This document shows, in pieces, positions 1 through 5,932 of a DNA stretch of 9,243 bases. The DNA comes from Pseudomonadota bacterium (GTDB taxonomy: Bacteria > Pseudomonadota > Alphaproteobacteria > Acetobacterales > Acetobacteraceae): the NCBI GenBank assembly GCA_021845555.1, contig JAJZVS010000138.1, positions 1 to 9,243 on the forward strand, given 5' to 3'. Below the pieces are notes generated by a model, which saw only the letters and a list, made by a program, of their open reading frames with translations, did not search any database and was not told the origin of the DNA. Numbering within the stretch: the first letter of the stretch is position 1; every line of letters begins with the position of its first letter. Made by a program: the position numbers and the translations under genes.

Positions 1-405
1 GACGATGCGGAACGGAATGCCGGCAGCGACCAGCGCGAGCGCTTCCTCCCCGCCACGGCCGAACACCAGCGGGTCCCCGCCCTTCAGGCGCAGCACGCGG
101 AGCCCCTGGCGGGCCAGCGCGATCATCCGCTGGTTGATCCGCAACTGGTGCGTGCGCGTCCCGCCGGCCCGCTTGCCCACCGATTCCAGCCTGCCGGCGG
201 CGAGCGCCAGGATCTCCGCCGGCACCAGCGCGTCGTGCAGCACCACATCGGCGCGGCCGAGCGCATGCGCGGCGTGCAGCGTCAGCAGGCCGGGATCGCC
301 CGGCCCGGCGCCCGCCAGCCAGACCGAACCGGGATCGAACGCGGGCGCGCGCAGCAGCGCGGCGGCACGCGCCAGGGTCGGGGCGAGGGTGGGAGTGCCG
401 GTCAT
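1..405 (-). CDS. cobA: Uroporphyrinogen-III C-methyltransferase (SUMT), 3' end cut by window edge
   Basis: SUMT methylates uroporphyrinogen III twice with S-adenosylmethionine to give precorrin-2, the branch point to siroheme and cobalamin. Only the first 135 residues are in the window; the frame is open to the left edge. The family's N-terminal SAM-binding signature is at residues 30-41 (WLAGAGPGDPGL). ADVVLHDALV follows at 52-61, VGKRAG at 76-81, and the strongly conserved RLKGGDPLVFGRGGEE at 106-121. About 25 residues precede the domain, slightly more than usual. The ATG at 405-403 overlaps the stop of the preceding precorrin-2 dehydrogenase gene (ATGA), so the two are probably co-translated. 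There is no strong Shine-Dalgarno of its own. Together the two genes split what the fused enterobacterial CysG does. Siroheme serves assimilatory sulfite and nitrite reductases, but no such reductase is in view. Confidence 0.93.
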   Translation of the reverse strand, partial: MTGTPTLAPTLARAAALLRAPAFDPGSVWLAGAGPGDPGLLTLHAAHALGRADVVLHDALVPAEILALAAGRLESVGKRAGGTRTHQLRINQRMIALARQGLRVLRLKGGDPLVFGRGGEEALALVAAGIPFRIV

Positions 406-905
406 GCCAGCCACCCGGCTTCGGCGAGCGCCGCCTCGGTGCGGCGGGCGAGTTCCGGCAGATCGTGCCCCGCCGCCCGCCAGTCACGCCGGCGCGCGCC
501 GAGCGCGGCCAGCCGTTCCGCCCATTCCGGGCCGAACAGCGTGCCGATATGGTCGCGGATCCGCCCGGCGAGGCCGGGACTCTGCCCGCCGGTGGTCACC
601 GCGATCAGCAGGTCGCCGCGACGGAGTTCGGCGGCGTTGCGGAAGTCGCAAAGGTCCGCTTGGTCCTCCACGTTCACCAGCGCGCCGGCGGCGCGGGCGG
701 CGGCGGCCAGGGCGGCGGCGCGCGCGGGCGGCAGGTCGGCGATCCACAGCAGGTCGAGCCGTGGCAGCGTCGCGCCGGGGGCGGTGGAGACCGCGATCGG
801 CGCCGCGCCCGCGGCAACCAGCAGCCGGTGCCGCCGCGCCGCGGCTGGACCGTCCCCGGCCAGGCCGATCGCAAGCCGCGCGGGATCCAGCGCCACCGGG
901 ATCAT
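402..905 (-). CDS. Precorrin-2 dehydrogenase / sirohydrochlorin ferrochelatase, CysG N-terminal type
   Basis: This 167-residue protein should oxidise precorrin-2 to sirohydrochlorin with NAD+ and possibly insert iron to make siroheme. It starts MIPVALD, like family members that start M-x-P-V-x-L-D. A Rossmann-like GLAGDGPAAARRHRLLVAAG at 14-33 is followed by ALVNVEDQADLCDF at 75-88, RGDLLIAVTTGGQSPGLA at 96-113 and RIRDHI at 115-120. These match the VNVVD...F...RG.L.IAI.T.G.SP.LA..LR pattern of Met8/CysG. The nucleotide-binding loop is degenerate (AGDGPAA where GGGxVA is usual), while the Asp of the VNVxD motif is kept at D81. The frame stays open far upstream, but family similarity begins only at this ATG; the upstream part is AT-rich and Pro/Arg-rich and looks non-coding. 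No clear ribosome binding site precedes the ATG. It overlaps cobA by 4 bases. Confidence 0.88.
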   Translation of the reverse strand: MIPVALDPARLAIGLAGDGPAAARRHRLLVAAGAAPIAVSTAPGATLPRLDLLWIADLPPARAAALAAAARAAGALVNVEDQADLCDFRNAAELRRGDLLIAVTTGGQSPGLAGRIRDHIGTLFGPEWAERLAALGARRRDWRAAGHDLPELARRTEAALAEAGWLA

Positions 906-1169
906 GCGCGGGGCCGGGCGGGACGGAGGGGGCGGGACGGGGCGGCGTGCATCGGCGGTCTCGGCGCTGGGGTTGCCGAGAGAAGAAAAGGTTTTTCTAA
1001 GCGTGCGCAATAGTACGGTAAAAATAGCGATAAAATGCTGCGTATCCATCAAATAAAGCGAAAACGCCCCATAACTCACCAAATCGGCAAAACCCCACCC
1101 TCCGCGCCGCCCCGTCCGGCGGCACTTGCGGTCCCCGCCGGAGGGCGTGCTGCACCGCACGGCTGAATT

Positions 1170-1198
1170 TTGCGCTCCCCCCGCCCGCGGCGCATGCT
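1170..1198 (+). promoter_or_regulatory. Candidate promoter of the CBS-domain gene
   Basis: TTGCGC at 1170-1175 and CATGCT at 1193-1198 are separated by 17 bases. Four of six positions match the sigma70 consensus in each box. Transcription would start near 1205, about 40 bases before the ATG at 1246. This is a motif-based inference. Confidence 0.33.
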
Positions 1199-1230
1199 AA
1201 GCGCGGCGTTGCACCGCGCGGTTGGCGCGG

Positions 1231-1238
1231 GGGAGGAG
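1231..1238 (+). promoter_or_regulatory. Ribosome binding site fixing the CBS gene start
   Basis: GGGAGGAG lies 7 bases before the ATG at 1246. It selects that codon over the in-frame TTG at 1222, which would add 8 residues. Confidence 0.75.
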
Positions 1239-1245
1239 CGGTCTC

Positions 1246-1650
1246 ATGGGCATTGCATCGATCTTGCGCCGCCGCGGGGGCGCGATCCCGCTGGTCGCCC
1301 CCACCGCCTCGATCGCGACGGTGGTCGGCATCCTCAGCAGCCGCCGCCTGGGCGCGGTGCTGGTGACCGATGCGGGCCAGGTGCTCGGCATCGTCAGCGA
1401 GCGCGACATCATCCACAGCCTGGCCACGGTCGGCGCGCCGAGCCTGGAGATGACGGCGGGCCAGTTGATGACCCGCGCCCTGTGCACCGCCACTCCGGAC
1501 ACCAGCCTGGCCGAGGCGATGCGCATCATGGCCGAGGGCCGGTTCCGTCACCTACCGGTGTTCGACGGCGGCACGCTCTGCGGCCTGGTCAGCCTGAGCG
1601 ATGTCGCCGAGGCCCGCGCGCTGGAAGAAAGCGACGCGCGGGCAGCGTGA
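1246..1650 (+). CDS. Small protein with two CBS domains
   Basis: This 134-residue cytoplasmic protein consists almost entirely of a CBS-domain pair (Bateman module). CBS1 spans about residues 12-62, with LGAVLVTDAGQVLGIVSERD at 35-54. CBS2 spans about 74-124, with MTRALCTATPDTSLAEAM at 75-92 and RHLPVFDGGTLCGLVSLSDV at 101-120. Such stand-alone modules usually bind adenine nucleotides (AMP, ATP, SAM, NAD) and act as energy sensors or partners of other proteins. The ligand and partner here are unknown. I chose the ATG at 1246 because GGGAGGAG at 1231-1238 sits at ideal distance; an upstream in-frame TTG at 1222 lacks such a site. The gene stands alone, divergent from the siroheme genes and convergent to the methyltransferase gene. 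Confidence 0.92.
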   Translation: MGIASILRRRGGAIPLVAPTASIATVVGILSSRRLGAVLVTDAGQVLGIVSERDIIHSLATVGAPSLEMTAGQLMTRALCTATPDTSLAEAMRIMAEGRFRHLPVFDGGTLCGLVSLSDVAEARALEESDARAA

Positions 1651-1695
1651 CGCGGGTGACGTGCCGCGGGGTGGCGTAACAGGGGGGGGCGGCGA

Positions 1696-2292
1696 TCAGC
1701 GGCGGCGCAGCAGCGCCGGTTGTTCCGCGCGCAACGAGGGATGCGGCACCGGCGCGGGCAGCGCCTCCGGCCAGGCCCAGTGCTCGGGCGGAAACAGCGT
1801 GCGCATCACGCCCAGGTCGCAGTCGAACGGCGGCCCGCCCGGCGTGCCGGTCTGCATGAACAGCGCGAATAACCGCCCGCCCGGCCGCAGCCAACTTGCC
1901 AGCCGCGCGGCATAGTCCGGCCACAGCGCCGGCGGCAGGGCACAGAGGCAGGTCTGATCGTAGATCGCATCGAACGGTGCGGCGGGCGCCCAGGTGAACA
2001 GATCGGCCAGCAGCGCCCGCCCCATCGGCGCGCCTCCTTCCGGCGCGAGGCGCGCCTGCTGCACGGCGACCGCGCTGGGCGCCACGTCCACCACCGTCAC
2101 GTCCCACCCGGTCTCCGCCAGGGCGAGGGGTTCGTGGCTGCGGCCGGCGCCGGGCACCAGGACGCGGCCCGGCGGGGCGAAGGTGCCGGCCGCGTGCCAG
2201 GCGCAGAACGCCGGGTGCAGCTCGGGCCGCTCCCAACCGGTGCTGCCGGCGCGGTATTTGCTCTCCCAGTCGATCGCCTGGGTGGTGCTCAT
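1696..2292 (-). CDS. SAM-dependent methyltransferase, TPMT-like
   Basis: This 198-residue class I methyltransferase resembles the bacterial thiopurine S-methyltransferase family. The N-terminal DWESKYRAGSTGWER at 8-22 matches the family's W..RY..G.TGW opening. Motif I is VLVPGAGRS at 44-52, the acidic residue that would hold the SAM ribose is D70 in VTVVDVAPSAV, and YDQTCLCALPP at 111-121 matches the conserved strand-4 region. WLRPGGRLFALFMQ at 134-147 is the later core. Members methylate thiols, selenium or tellurium compounds, or other small molecules; the substrate here cannot be told from sequence. Its ATG overlaps the stop of ygfZ by 4 bases, so it is probably translated from the same mRNA. 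An 8-base G run (1682-1689) lies just past its stop. Confidence 0.88.
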   Translation of the reverse strand: MSTTQAIDWESKYRAGSTGWERPELHPAFCAWHAAGTFAPPGRVLVPGAGRSHEPLALAETGWDVTVVDVAPSAVAVQQARLAPEGGAPMGRALLADLFTWAPAAPFDAIYDQTCLCALPPALWPDYAARLASWLRPGGRLFALFMQTGTPGGPPFDCDLGVMRTLFPPEHWAWPEALPAPVPHPSLRAEQPALLRRR

Positions 2293-3125
2293 GCGACGGT
2301 CTCTGGCAGGCGCATCCAGCCGGGGATGCGCGGGGTGAGGGGGATGCCGCCGCACAGCAGCGGCGCGGCCAATGCGTCGAGGCGGAGCACCGCCAGCCCG
2401 ATCCCGTCGCGGTAGGAGCGCAGCGTGCCGGCTTCGGCCCCCGGGGGCGTGCCGTCCGCGCGCAGCACCGGCGTGCCGGGCGGCGGCAGCGCGGCTTCGG
2501 CGCTCACCGGGACCAGCCGGCGCTTGAGCAGGCCGCGATAGCGGGTCCGCGCGGTCAGTTCCTGGCCCATGTAGCAGCCCTTGGTCCAGGAGACGCCGTG
2601 CAACTCGTCGAACCCGGCTTCCAGCAGCACGGTCTTGTCGGCTTCCAGATCGCGCGACCCGTCCGGCAGGCCGAGCGCCAGGCGGTGGCGGTCCCAGTCC
2701 TCGGTGGTTGCGGTCGCGGAAAGCGGCGTCGGCGACAGCAGGCGCCAGCCGGCGTCCGGCAGGCGCGGGTCGGGGGCGAGCAGCGCGCCCGCCGGCGCTT
2801 CGGGGCTTCCGTTCCAGGCGACGTAAACCGCCAACGCCTCGCACGGCGCGATCGTCACGGCGGCGCGCAGGCGGAAGCGCGACAGGCGCTGGACCAGCAT
2901 CGGCGCCTGCGCCCGCTCGCAGTCGAGCAGCAGGCGGGCGCCGTCGCTGAGGATGAAGAAATCGGCCAGCCACTTGCCTTGCGGCGAGAGCAGCGCCGCC
3001 CAGACCGCGCGGCCGGGGGCGGCGGCGGCAACGTCGTTGGAGACCAGGCCTTGCAGGAAGGCCACGCGGTCGGGGCCTTCGAGCGCGAGCACAGCCCGGT
3101 CGGGCAGGGGAGCCAGATGGGTCAT
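2289..3125 (-). CDS. ygfZ: YgfZ/GcvT-family folate-binding protein
   Basis: YgfZ (COG0354) is a tetrahydrofolate-binding relative of the glycine cleavage T protein. It supports Fe-S enzymes such as the tRNA methylthiotransferase MiaB, and it belongs with the mitochondrial IBA57 group. The protein here is 278 residues. It starts with PDRAVLALEGPDRVAFLQGL at 8-27 and SNDV at 29-32, followed by LLSPQGKWLADFFI at 45-58. The family signature K-G-C-[FY]-x-G-Q-E is exact: KGCYMGQE at 182-189, containing the functionally essential cysteine C184. I chose the ATG at 3125 because the similarity begins a few residues later. An in-frame ATG at 3152 would add 9 residues and neither has a well-placed Shine-Dalgarno. 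It heads a two-gene unit with the TPMT-like methyltransferase and is divergent from the RES toxin module. Confidence 0.92.
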   Translation of the reverse strand: MTHLAPLPDRAVLALEGPDRVAFLQGLVSNDVAAAAPGRAVWAALLSPQGKWLADFFILSDGARLLLDCERAQAPMLVQRLSRFRLRAAVTIAPCEALAVYVAWNGSPEAPAGALLAPDPRLPDAGWRLLSPTPLSATATTEDWDRHRLALGLPDGSRDLEADKTVLLEAGFDELHGVSWTKGCYMGQELTARTRYRGLLKRRLVPVSAEAALPPPGTPVLRADGTPPGAEAGTLRSYRDGIGLAVLRLDALAAPLLCGGIPLTPRIPGWMRLPETVA

Positions 3126-3191
3126 CCTCGCAAGATTGGCCCGGGGGCGCATTGTGGCAAGTCATGGCGGGGCTCTGCCCATCGGCCCCGG

Positions 3192-3242
3192 CAGACGGGT
3201 CTGGACACCGGCCTGGAAAGGGGCGCAGGCTGCCATCAGATA
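3192..3242 (+). promoter_or_regulatory. Candidate promoter/operator of the RES toxin-antitoxin operon
   Basis: Between ygfZ and the antitoxin start there is an inverted repeat CAGAC-GG-GTCTG (3192-3203). Downstream is a weak sigma70-like pair, TGGAAA at 3214-3219 and CAGATA at 3237-3242 with a 17-base spacer. TA operons are normally autoregulated from such a site, but both motifs are short and this is inference. Confidence 0.22.
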
Positions 3243-3276
3243 CGGTTTGCCCACGCGTGGGGATTTGAGAGCCGAT

Positions 3277-3519
3277 ATGTCCGCGACTTTGTCCTTCATG
3301 ATCTCCCCGCGCCTGCCGCGGCCCGACCCCGCCGCCCGGTTGCCGGGCGAGGGCACGGTGGCGGAGGAAGCGGCGCGCCTGTTCGCCCAGCCGGATCAGT
3401 GGCTGGCGCAGCCGCACCCCGAACTCGCGGGACGTTCCCCGGCGGAATGTCTCGCTGCCGGGGATGAGGCTGTCGTCCGTTCCCTGTTGCGACGCATCCG
3501 CTACGCCCCGATGACATGA
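3277..3519 (+). CDS. Short DUF2384 (MbcA/ParS/Xre C-terminal) antitoxin of the RES module
   Basis: This 80-residue protein is the predicted antitoxin of the adjoining RES toxin. Residues 28-77 match the toxin-binding DUF2384 domain: EEAARLFAQPDQWLAQPHPE at 30-49, followed by LAGRSPAECLAAGDEAVVRS at 50-69 and LLRRIRY at 70-76. Its typical A..LF...E.A..WL..P...L.G.SP...L....G...V...L.RI.YG pattern is clear, and the usual C-terminal glycine is replaced by alanine. Typical Xre/ParS antitoxins are about 110-160 residues, with an N-terminal helix-turn-helix domain. Here only about 27 Pro/Arg-rich residues precede DUF2384. The frame stays open upstream, but that part is antisense to ygfZ and shows no HTH. 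The ATG at 3277 has only a weak preceding GAGAG; ATG 3298 is an alternative. It overlaps the toxin gene by ATGA. Confidence 0.82.
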   Translation: MSATLSFMISPRLPRPDPAARLPGEGTVAEEAARLFAQPDQWLAQPHPELAGRSPAECLAAGDEAVVRSLLRRIRYAPMT

Positions 3520-4163
3520 ACCTGACGGCGGTGGCGTTGCTGGCGACGCAGCCGGAGACGCGCGTCTGGTATCGCACGACGGATCCGCAGTTCCTGGCAT
3601 CGGCTCTTGCGACCACGCATAGCGTCGTCGTGCCGAGCCGGTTCTACGATCCGGCCAGTGCCAGCCCACCCTTTCGCACCCTTTACCTCTCCGACCATCC
3701 GATGGTGGCGCAGTTCGAGGCGCAGGCGCTGTTCGGCTCGCCGACGGCGCCGGGCGGGATGGTTCCGGGACCGCGCAGCGCCTGGGTGGTGGTCGCGGCG
3801 CGGGTATCGCTGTCGGCGATCGTCGATCTGTCCGATGTCGGGGCGCAGGCGGTACTGGACACCTCGGCACAGGAACTGACGGGGGATTGGTCCGGCTATC
3901 GGCAGCGCTCCGGTGCCACCGCGGTGCGCGCACCGGTCGGCACCGCGCCGACACAGGCGCTGGGCGAGGCGATCCGCCGCGACCAGCGCGGGATCGAGGG
4001 GTTTCTGTTCGTCTCGGCGCGACTGGCCTATCACCGCAACCTGGTGGTGTTTCCCGATATGCTGCGCGCCGGGAGTTTCGTGGCATACGAGTGGGACGAC
4101 CCGACGGGCAACCACCGGCGGTTCCGGATCGATGCAGCGAATCCGGACGGCGCACTGGTCTGA
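3516..4163 (+). CDS. RES-domain toxin (NAD+-depleting or ADP-ribosylating type)
   Basis: This 215-residue protein is a RES-domain toxin. Characterised relatives degrade or phosphorolyse NAD+ (MbcT, Res) or ADP-ribosylate a metabolic enzyme (ParT), stopping growth until the antitoxin binds. The opening VWYRTTDPQF at 17-26 is followed by VVPSRFYDPASASPPFRTLY at 38-57 and SDHPMVAQFEAQALF at 59-73. GIEGFLFVSAR at 159-169 comes next, so candidate Arg (R20/R42), Glu (E68) and Ser (S167) residues that name the family are all present. This suggests an intact enzyme. DLSDVGAQAVLDTSAQELTG at 104-123 is also typical. The start is set by the ATGA overlap with the antitoxin and by the N-terminal match. 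No signal peptide or membrane segment is visible. Which of the two chemistries it performs cannot be told from sequence. Confidence 0.88.
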   Translation: MNLTAVALLATQPETRVWYRTTDPQFLASALATTHSVVVPSRFYDPASASPPFRTLYLSDHPMVAQFEAQALFGSPTAPGGMVPGPRSAWVVVAARVSLSAIVDLSDVGAQAVLDTSAQELTGDWSGYRQRSGATAVRAPVGTAPTQALGEAIRRDQRGIEGFLFVSARLAYHRNLVVFPDMLRAGSFVAYEWDDPTGNHRRFRIDAANPDGALV

Positions 4164-4187
4164 CTGGCGCGATGTCCCGGGTCTCTC

Positions 4188-4203
4188 TCATCCGAATGGA
4201 TGA
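4188..4203. repeat. Perfect inverted repeat between the RES toxin and LuxR-type genes
   Basis: TCATCC-GAAT-GGATGA is a perfect 6+6 inverted repeat with a 4-base centre. It lies 24 bases after the toxin stop and 55 bases before the regulator's ATG. It has no T-tract, so an operator is more likely than a terminator. A possible -10 element TATAGT follows at 4225-4230, which would place the repeat at or upstream of the -35 position of a luxR promoter. Confidence 0.4.
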
Positions 4204-4258
4204 AGCGCGCGGCACGGCGTACGCTATAGTTCCCCGGCCAACCATCGGGGCTCCCGCC

Positions 4259-5434
4259 ATGCGCACCCCACCCCACCCGGACGAAGCCTTCGCCGCCGCG
4301 ATCGCGCGGCTGTATGACGCCGCCATCACACCGGACCTCTGGCCGGACGCGCTGGACGCGCTGGAGCCGCTGTTCGGCGCCATGACGGCCCATCTCTTTA
4401 CCTGGGACCGGCTGGCTCAGCGCAGGGAAAGCACTGTCGGTGCCCACAGTTTTCTTCGGACCGACCAGGACTGGGACTATTACCATCGGATCAATCCGCG
4501 CAGGAAGGTTCTTGCCGGCAAGCCGCTCGGCTACATCCTGGCATGCAACGAACATCTCGACAGCGACTTCGTTCGTCGTGACGAGTATTTCAACGACTAC
4601 TGCTTGCCGCTGGAGCGCCGCTACCTGCTCGGGACCAATTTCGCGGCGCAGGACCACCTCCTGACGTCGTTCGCCGTGATGCGCACAGCGAGGCAGGGAC
4701 CTTTCGGTTCGCGCGAGAAGGCGCTCCTCCGTCGCCTCCTGCCCGAGCTCCGTCGCGCGCTTCTCCTGGACCAGCGCCTCCGCGCCGCCCGCGCCCAGGC
4801 CACGCTCGGTCAGTCGGTGCTCGACGCGCTCCCCCAGGCTGTGCTCGCCACCGACGCCGCCGGCCGCATCCGCCACGCCAACCGCGCCGCCGAGGCACTG
4901 CTCACCGCCGGCACCATGCTGCGCCAGCGCCAGGGCGGCCTCGCCGCCACCACCCACGCGGAAACCAACGCACTGCTCGCCGCGCTCCGCCGCGCGGTGG
5001 AAGCCGCGCCCGGCGCCACCCCAGGTCCCGCCAGCAACCTGATCCTGCACGACGAAGCGGGCGCCGCCCTCGCCGTCACCGTCACCCCGCTCGATCGCCA
5101 CGCCGGGCTGGACGGCCTGCCCGAGCAGCGCCTCGCGCTGCTGACCGCCGTGCCGATGGCGCCGCCGCGCGCCGATCCCGCGCCGCTGCGGCTGGCGTTC
5201 GGCTTCACCGGGGCCGAGGCGGCGCTGGCCGCCGCGCTCGCCGGCGGCCAGCGCCTGGCTGCCATCGCCGCGGCGCGTGGCGTGCGCATGCCCACCGTGC
5301 GCCACCAGTTGCGCGCGGTGTTCGACAAGACCGGCACCAACCGCCAGGCCGAGCTGGTGCGCCTGCTCGCCAGCCTGCCCCGCGCCGCCCCATCCACCGT
5401 CCCGCCAACGCCTGACCGAGGGAGAACGCCATGA
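4259..5434 (+). CDS. LuxR-type HTH transcriptional regulator with central PAS-like domain
   Basis: This 391-residue protein is a predicted DNA-binding regulator. The C-terminal GerE/LuxR-type helix-turn-helix spans about 314-373. It reads FTGAEAALAAALAGGQRLAA at 316-335, then GVRMPTVRHQLRAVFDKTGT at 341-360 and NRQAELVRLLASL at 361-373, the classic pattern of this fold. A PAS-like segment is at about 186-216 (LPQAVLATDAAGRIRHANRA at 191-210). The N-terminal 170 residues form an uncharacterised input domain rich in aromatic residues (WDYYHRINP at 72-80). No receiver domain or autoinducer-binding domain is recognisable. I chose ATG 4259 because the coding pattern begins there. In-frame ATGs at 4172 and 4196 would add 29 or 21 residues across the intergenic palindrome. 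Its stop overlaps the start of the SnoaL-like gene (ATGA), so that gene is a likely partner or target. The signal is unknown. Confidence 0.87.
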   Translation: MRTPPHPDEAFAAAIARLYDAAITPDLWPDALDALEPLFGAMTAHLFTWDRLAQRRESTVGAHSFLRTDQDWDYYHRINPRRKVLAGKPLGYILACNEHLDSDFVRRDEYFNDYCLPLERRYLLGTNFAAQDHLLTSFAVMRTARQGPFGSREKALLRRLLPELRRALLLDQRLRAARAQATLGQSVLDALPQAVLATDAAGRIRHANRAAEALLTAGTMLRQRQGGLAATTHAETNALLAALRRAVEAAPGATPGPASNLILHDEAGAALAVTVTPLDRHAGLDGLPEQRLALLTAVPMAPPRADPAPLRLAFGFTGAEAALAAALAGGQRLAAIAAARGVRMPTVRHQLRAVFDKTGTNRQAELVRLLASLPRAAPSTVPPTPDRGRTP

Positions 5435-5856
5435 ACGCCGCCGCCACATCCGCCGCCGCGACGACCGCCGCGGACCGGGAAATCCGTGCCGTCATCCCCG
5501 CCTGGCTCGACGCCGTGCGCCGCAAGGACACTGCGGCCATCGCCGGGTTCTACGCCCCGGATGGCCGCTTCATGGTCCCCAACGCCCCGATCGCCGAGGG
5601 CCGCACGGCGGTCGCCGCCCTGTGGGGCCATCTGCTGTCCCTGCCCGGCGTCGCGCTGACCTTCGGCCCGACCCATATCGAGGCCGCCGCGAGCGGCGAC
5701 ATGGCGCTGGAGATCGGCACCTACGCCCTTGGTTTCGACCGCGCGGGCGCGGCGCGGGTGGAGGACCGCGGCAAATACGTCGTGGTCTGGAAGCGCCTGG
5801 ACGGGGCGTGGAAAGCCGCGGCCGACATCCTCAACAGCGACCTGCCGGCGGGCTGA
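5431..5856 (+). CDS. SnoaL/DUF4440-like (NTF2-fold) protein
   Basis: This 141-residue protein has the NTF2-like fold used by SnoaL cyclases, SgcJ/EcaC-type proteins, ketosteroid isomerase and many small-molecule binding proteins. After an Ala/Thr-rich start, EIRAVIPAWLDAVRRKDTAA at 17-36 forms the first helices. FYAPDGRFMVPNAPIAEGR at 40-58 is the family's core motif. EIGTYAL at 94-100 and GKYVVVWKRLDGAWKAAADI at 114-133 are the long strands that end these domains. The reaction, if any, is not predictable. It has an excellent ribosome binding site (GAGGGAGA, 5418-5425) and also overlaps the LuxR-type gene by ATGA. Strong independent initiation plus coupling suggests more copies than of the regulator. 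No signal peptide is seen. Confidence 0.88.
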   Translation: MNAAATSAAATTAADREIRAVIPAWLDAVRRKDTAAIAGFYAPDGRFMVPNAPIAEGRTAVAALWGHLLSLPGVALTFGPTHIEAAASGDMALEIGTYALGFDRAGAARVEDRGKYVVVWKRLDGAWKAAADILNSDLPAG

Positions 5857-5932
5857 GCGCCGGGCCGAGTGCCGCCGCCCCGCCTCGGCCGACCGATCCG
5901 GCCGCGAATCCACGGGGGTTGTCGGGGCGGTA

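Larger units (their letters stand above)
906..1245. promoter_or_regulatory. Divergent intergenic region with AT-rich core (about 984-1110)
   Basis: This 340-base stretch separates the divergent siroheme operon and the CBS-domain gene and holds no convincing gene. Bases 984-1110 are strikingly AT-rich against the surrounding GC-rich DNA, as expected for a promoter or regulator-binding region. For the minus strand I can place a weak sigma70-like pair: TTGATG at 1052-1047 and CGCTAT at 1029-1024 with a 17-base spacer. This would give a leader of roughly 110 bases before the ATG at 905. Several A/T tracts could serve a LysR-type (CysB-like) activator, the usual regulator of siroheme/sulfur genes, but I cannot see a defined box. 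Bases 906-980 are GC-rich leader sequence. The exact promoter is a guess; the compositional shift is directly visible. Confidence 0.4.

Noticed and set aside
984..998. AGAAAA-GGT-TTTTCT inverted repeat
   Set aside because: A short A/T-only stem is too weak for a terminator and is expected by chance in an AT-rich patch.
906..1160. Upstream extension of the precorrin-2 dehydrogenase frame (85 codons)
   Set aside because: AT-rich then Pro/Arg-rich, no family match, and the true family N-terminus begins at the ATG at 905.
1682..1689. Run of eight G between convergent genes
   Set aside because: It lies outside both coding sequences, so phase variation of a product is not supported; possibly a sequencing-sensitive homopolymer.
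1696..4383. A very long minus-strand open frame (895 codons)
   Set aside because: Only its last 199 codons (2292-1696, including the stop) are a real gene. The rest is antisense to or out of frame with ygfZ and the RES module, and is Arg/Pro/Ser-rich as expected for a shadow in GC-rich DNA.
4031..5449. Minus-strand open frame opposite the LuxR-type gene
   Set aside because: Gly/Gln/Arg-rich shadow of a gene with a clear HTH on the plus strand.
5857..5932. Possible terminator between the SnoaL-like gene and the MazF gene
   Set aside because: There are GC-rich self-complementary pieces (CGGCCG repeated) but no T-tract on either strand.
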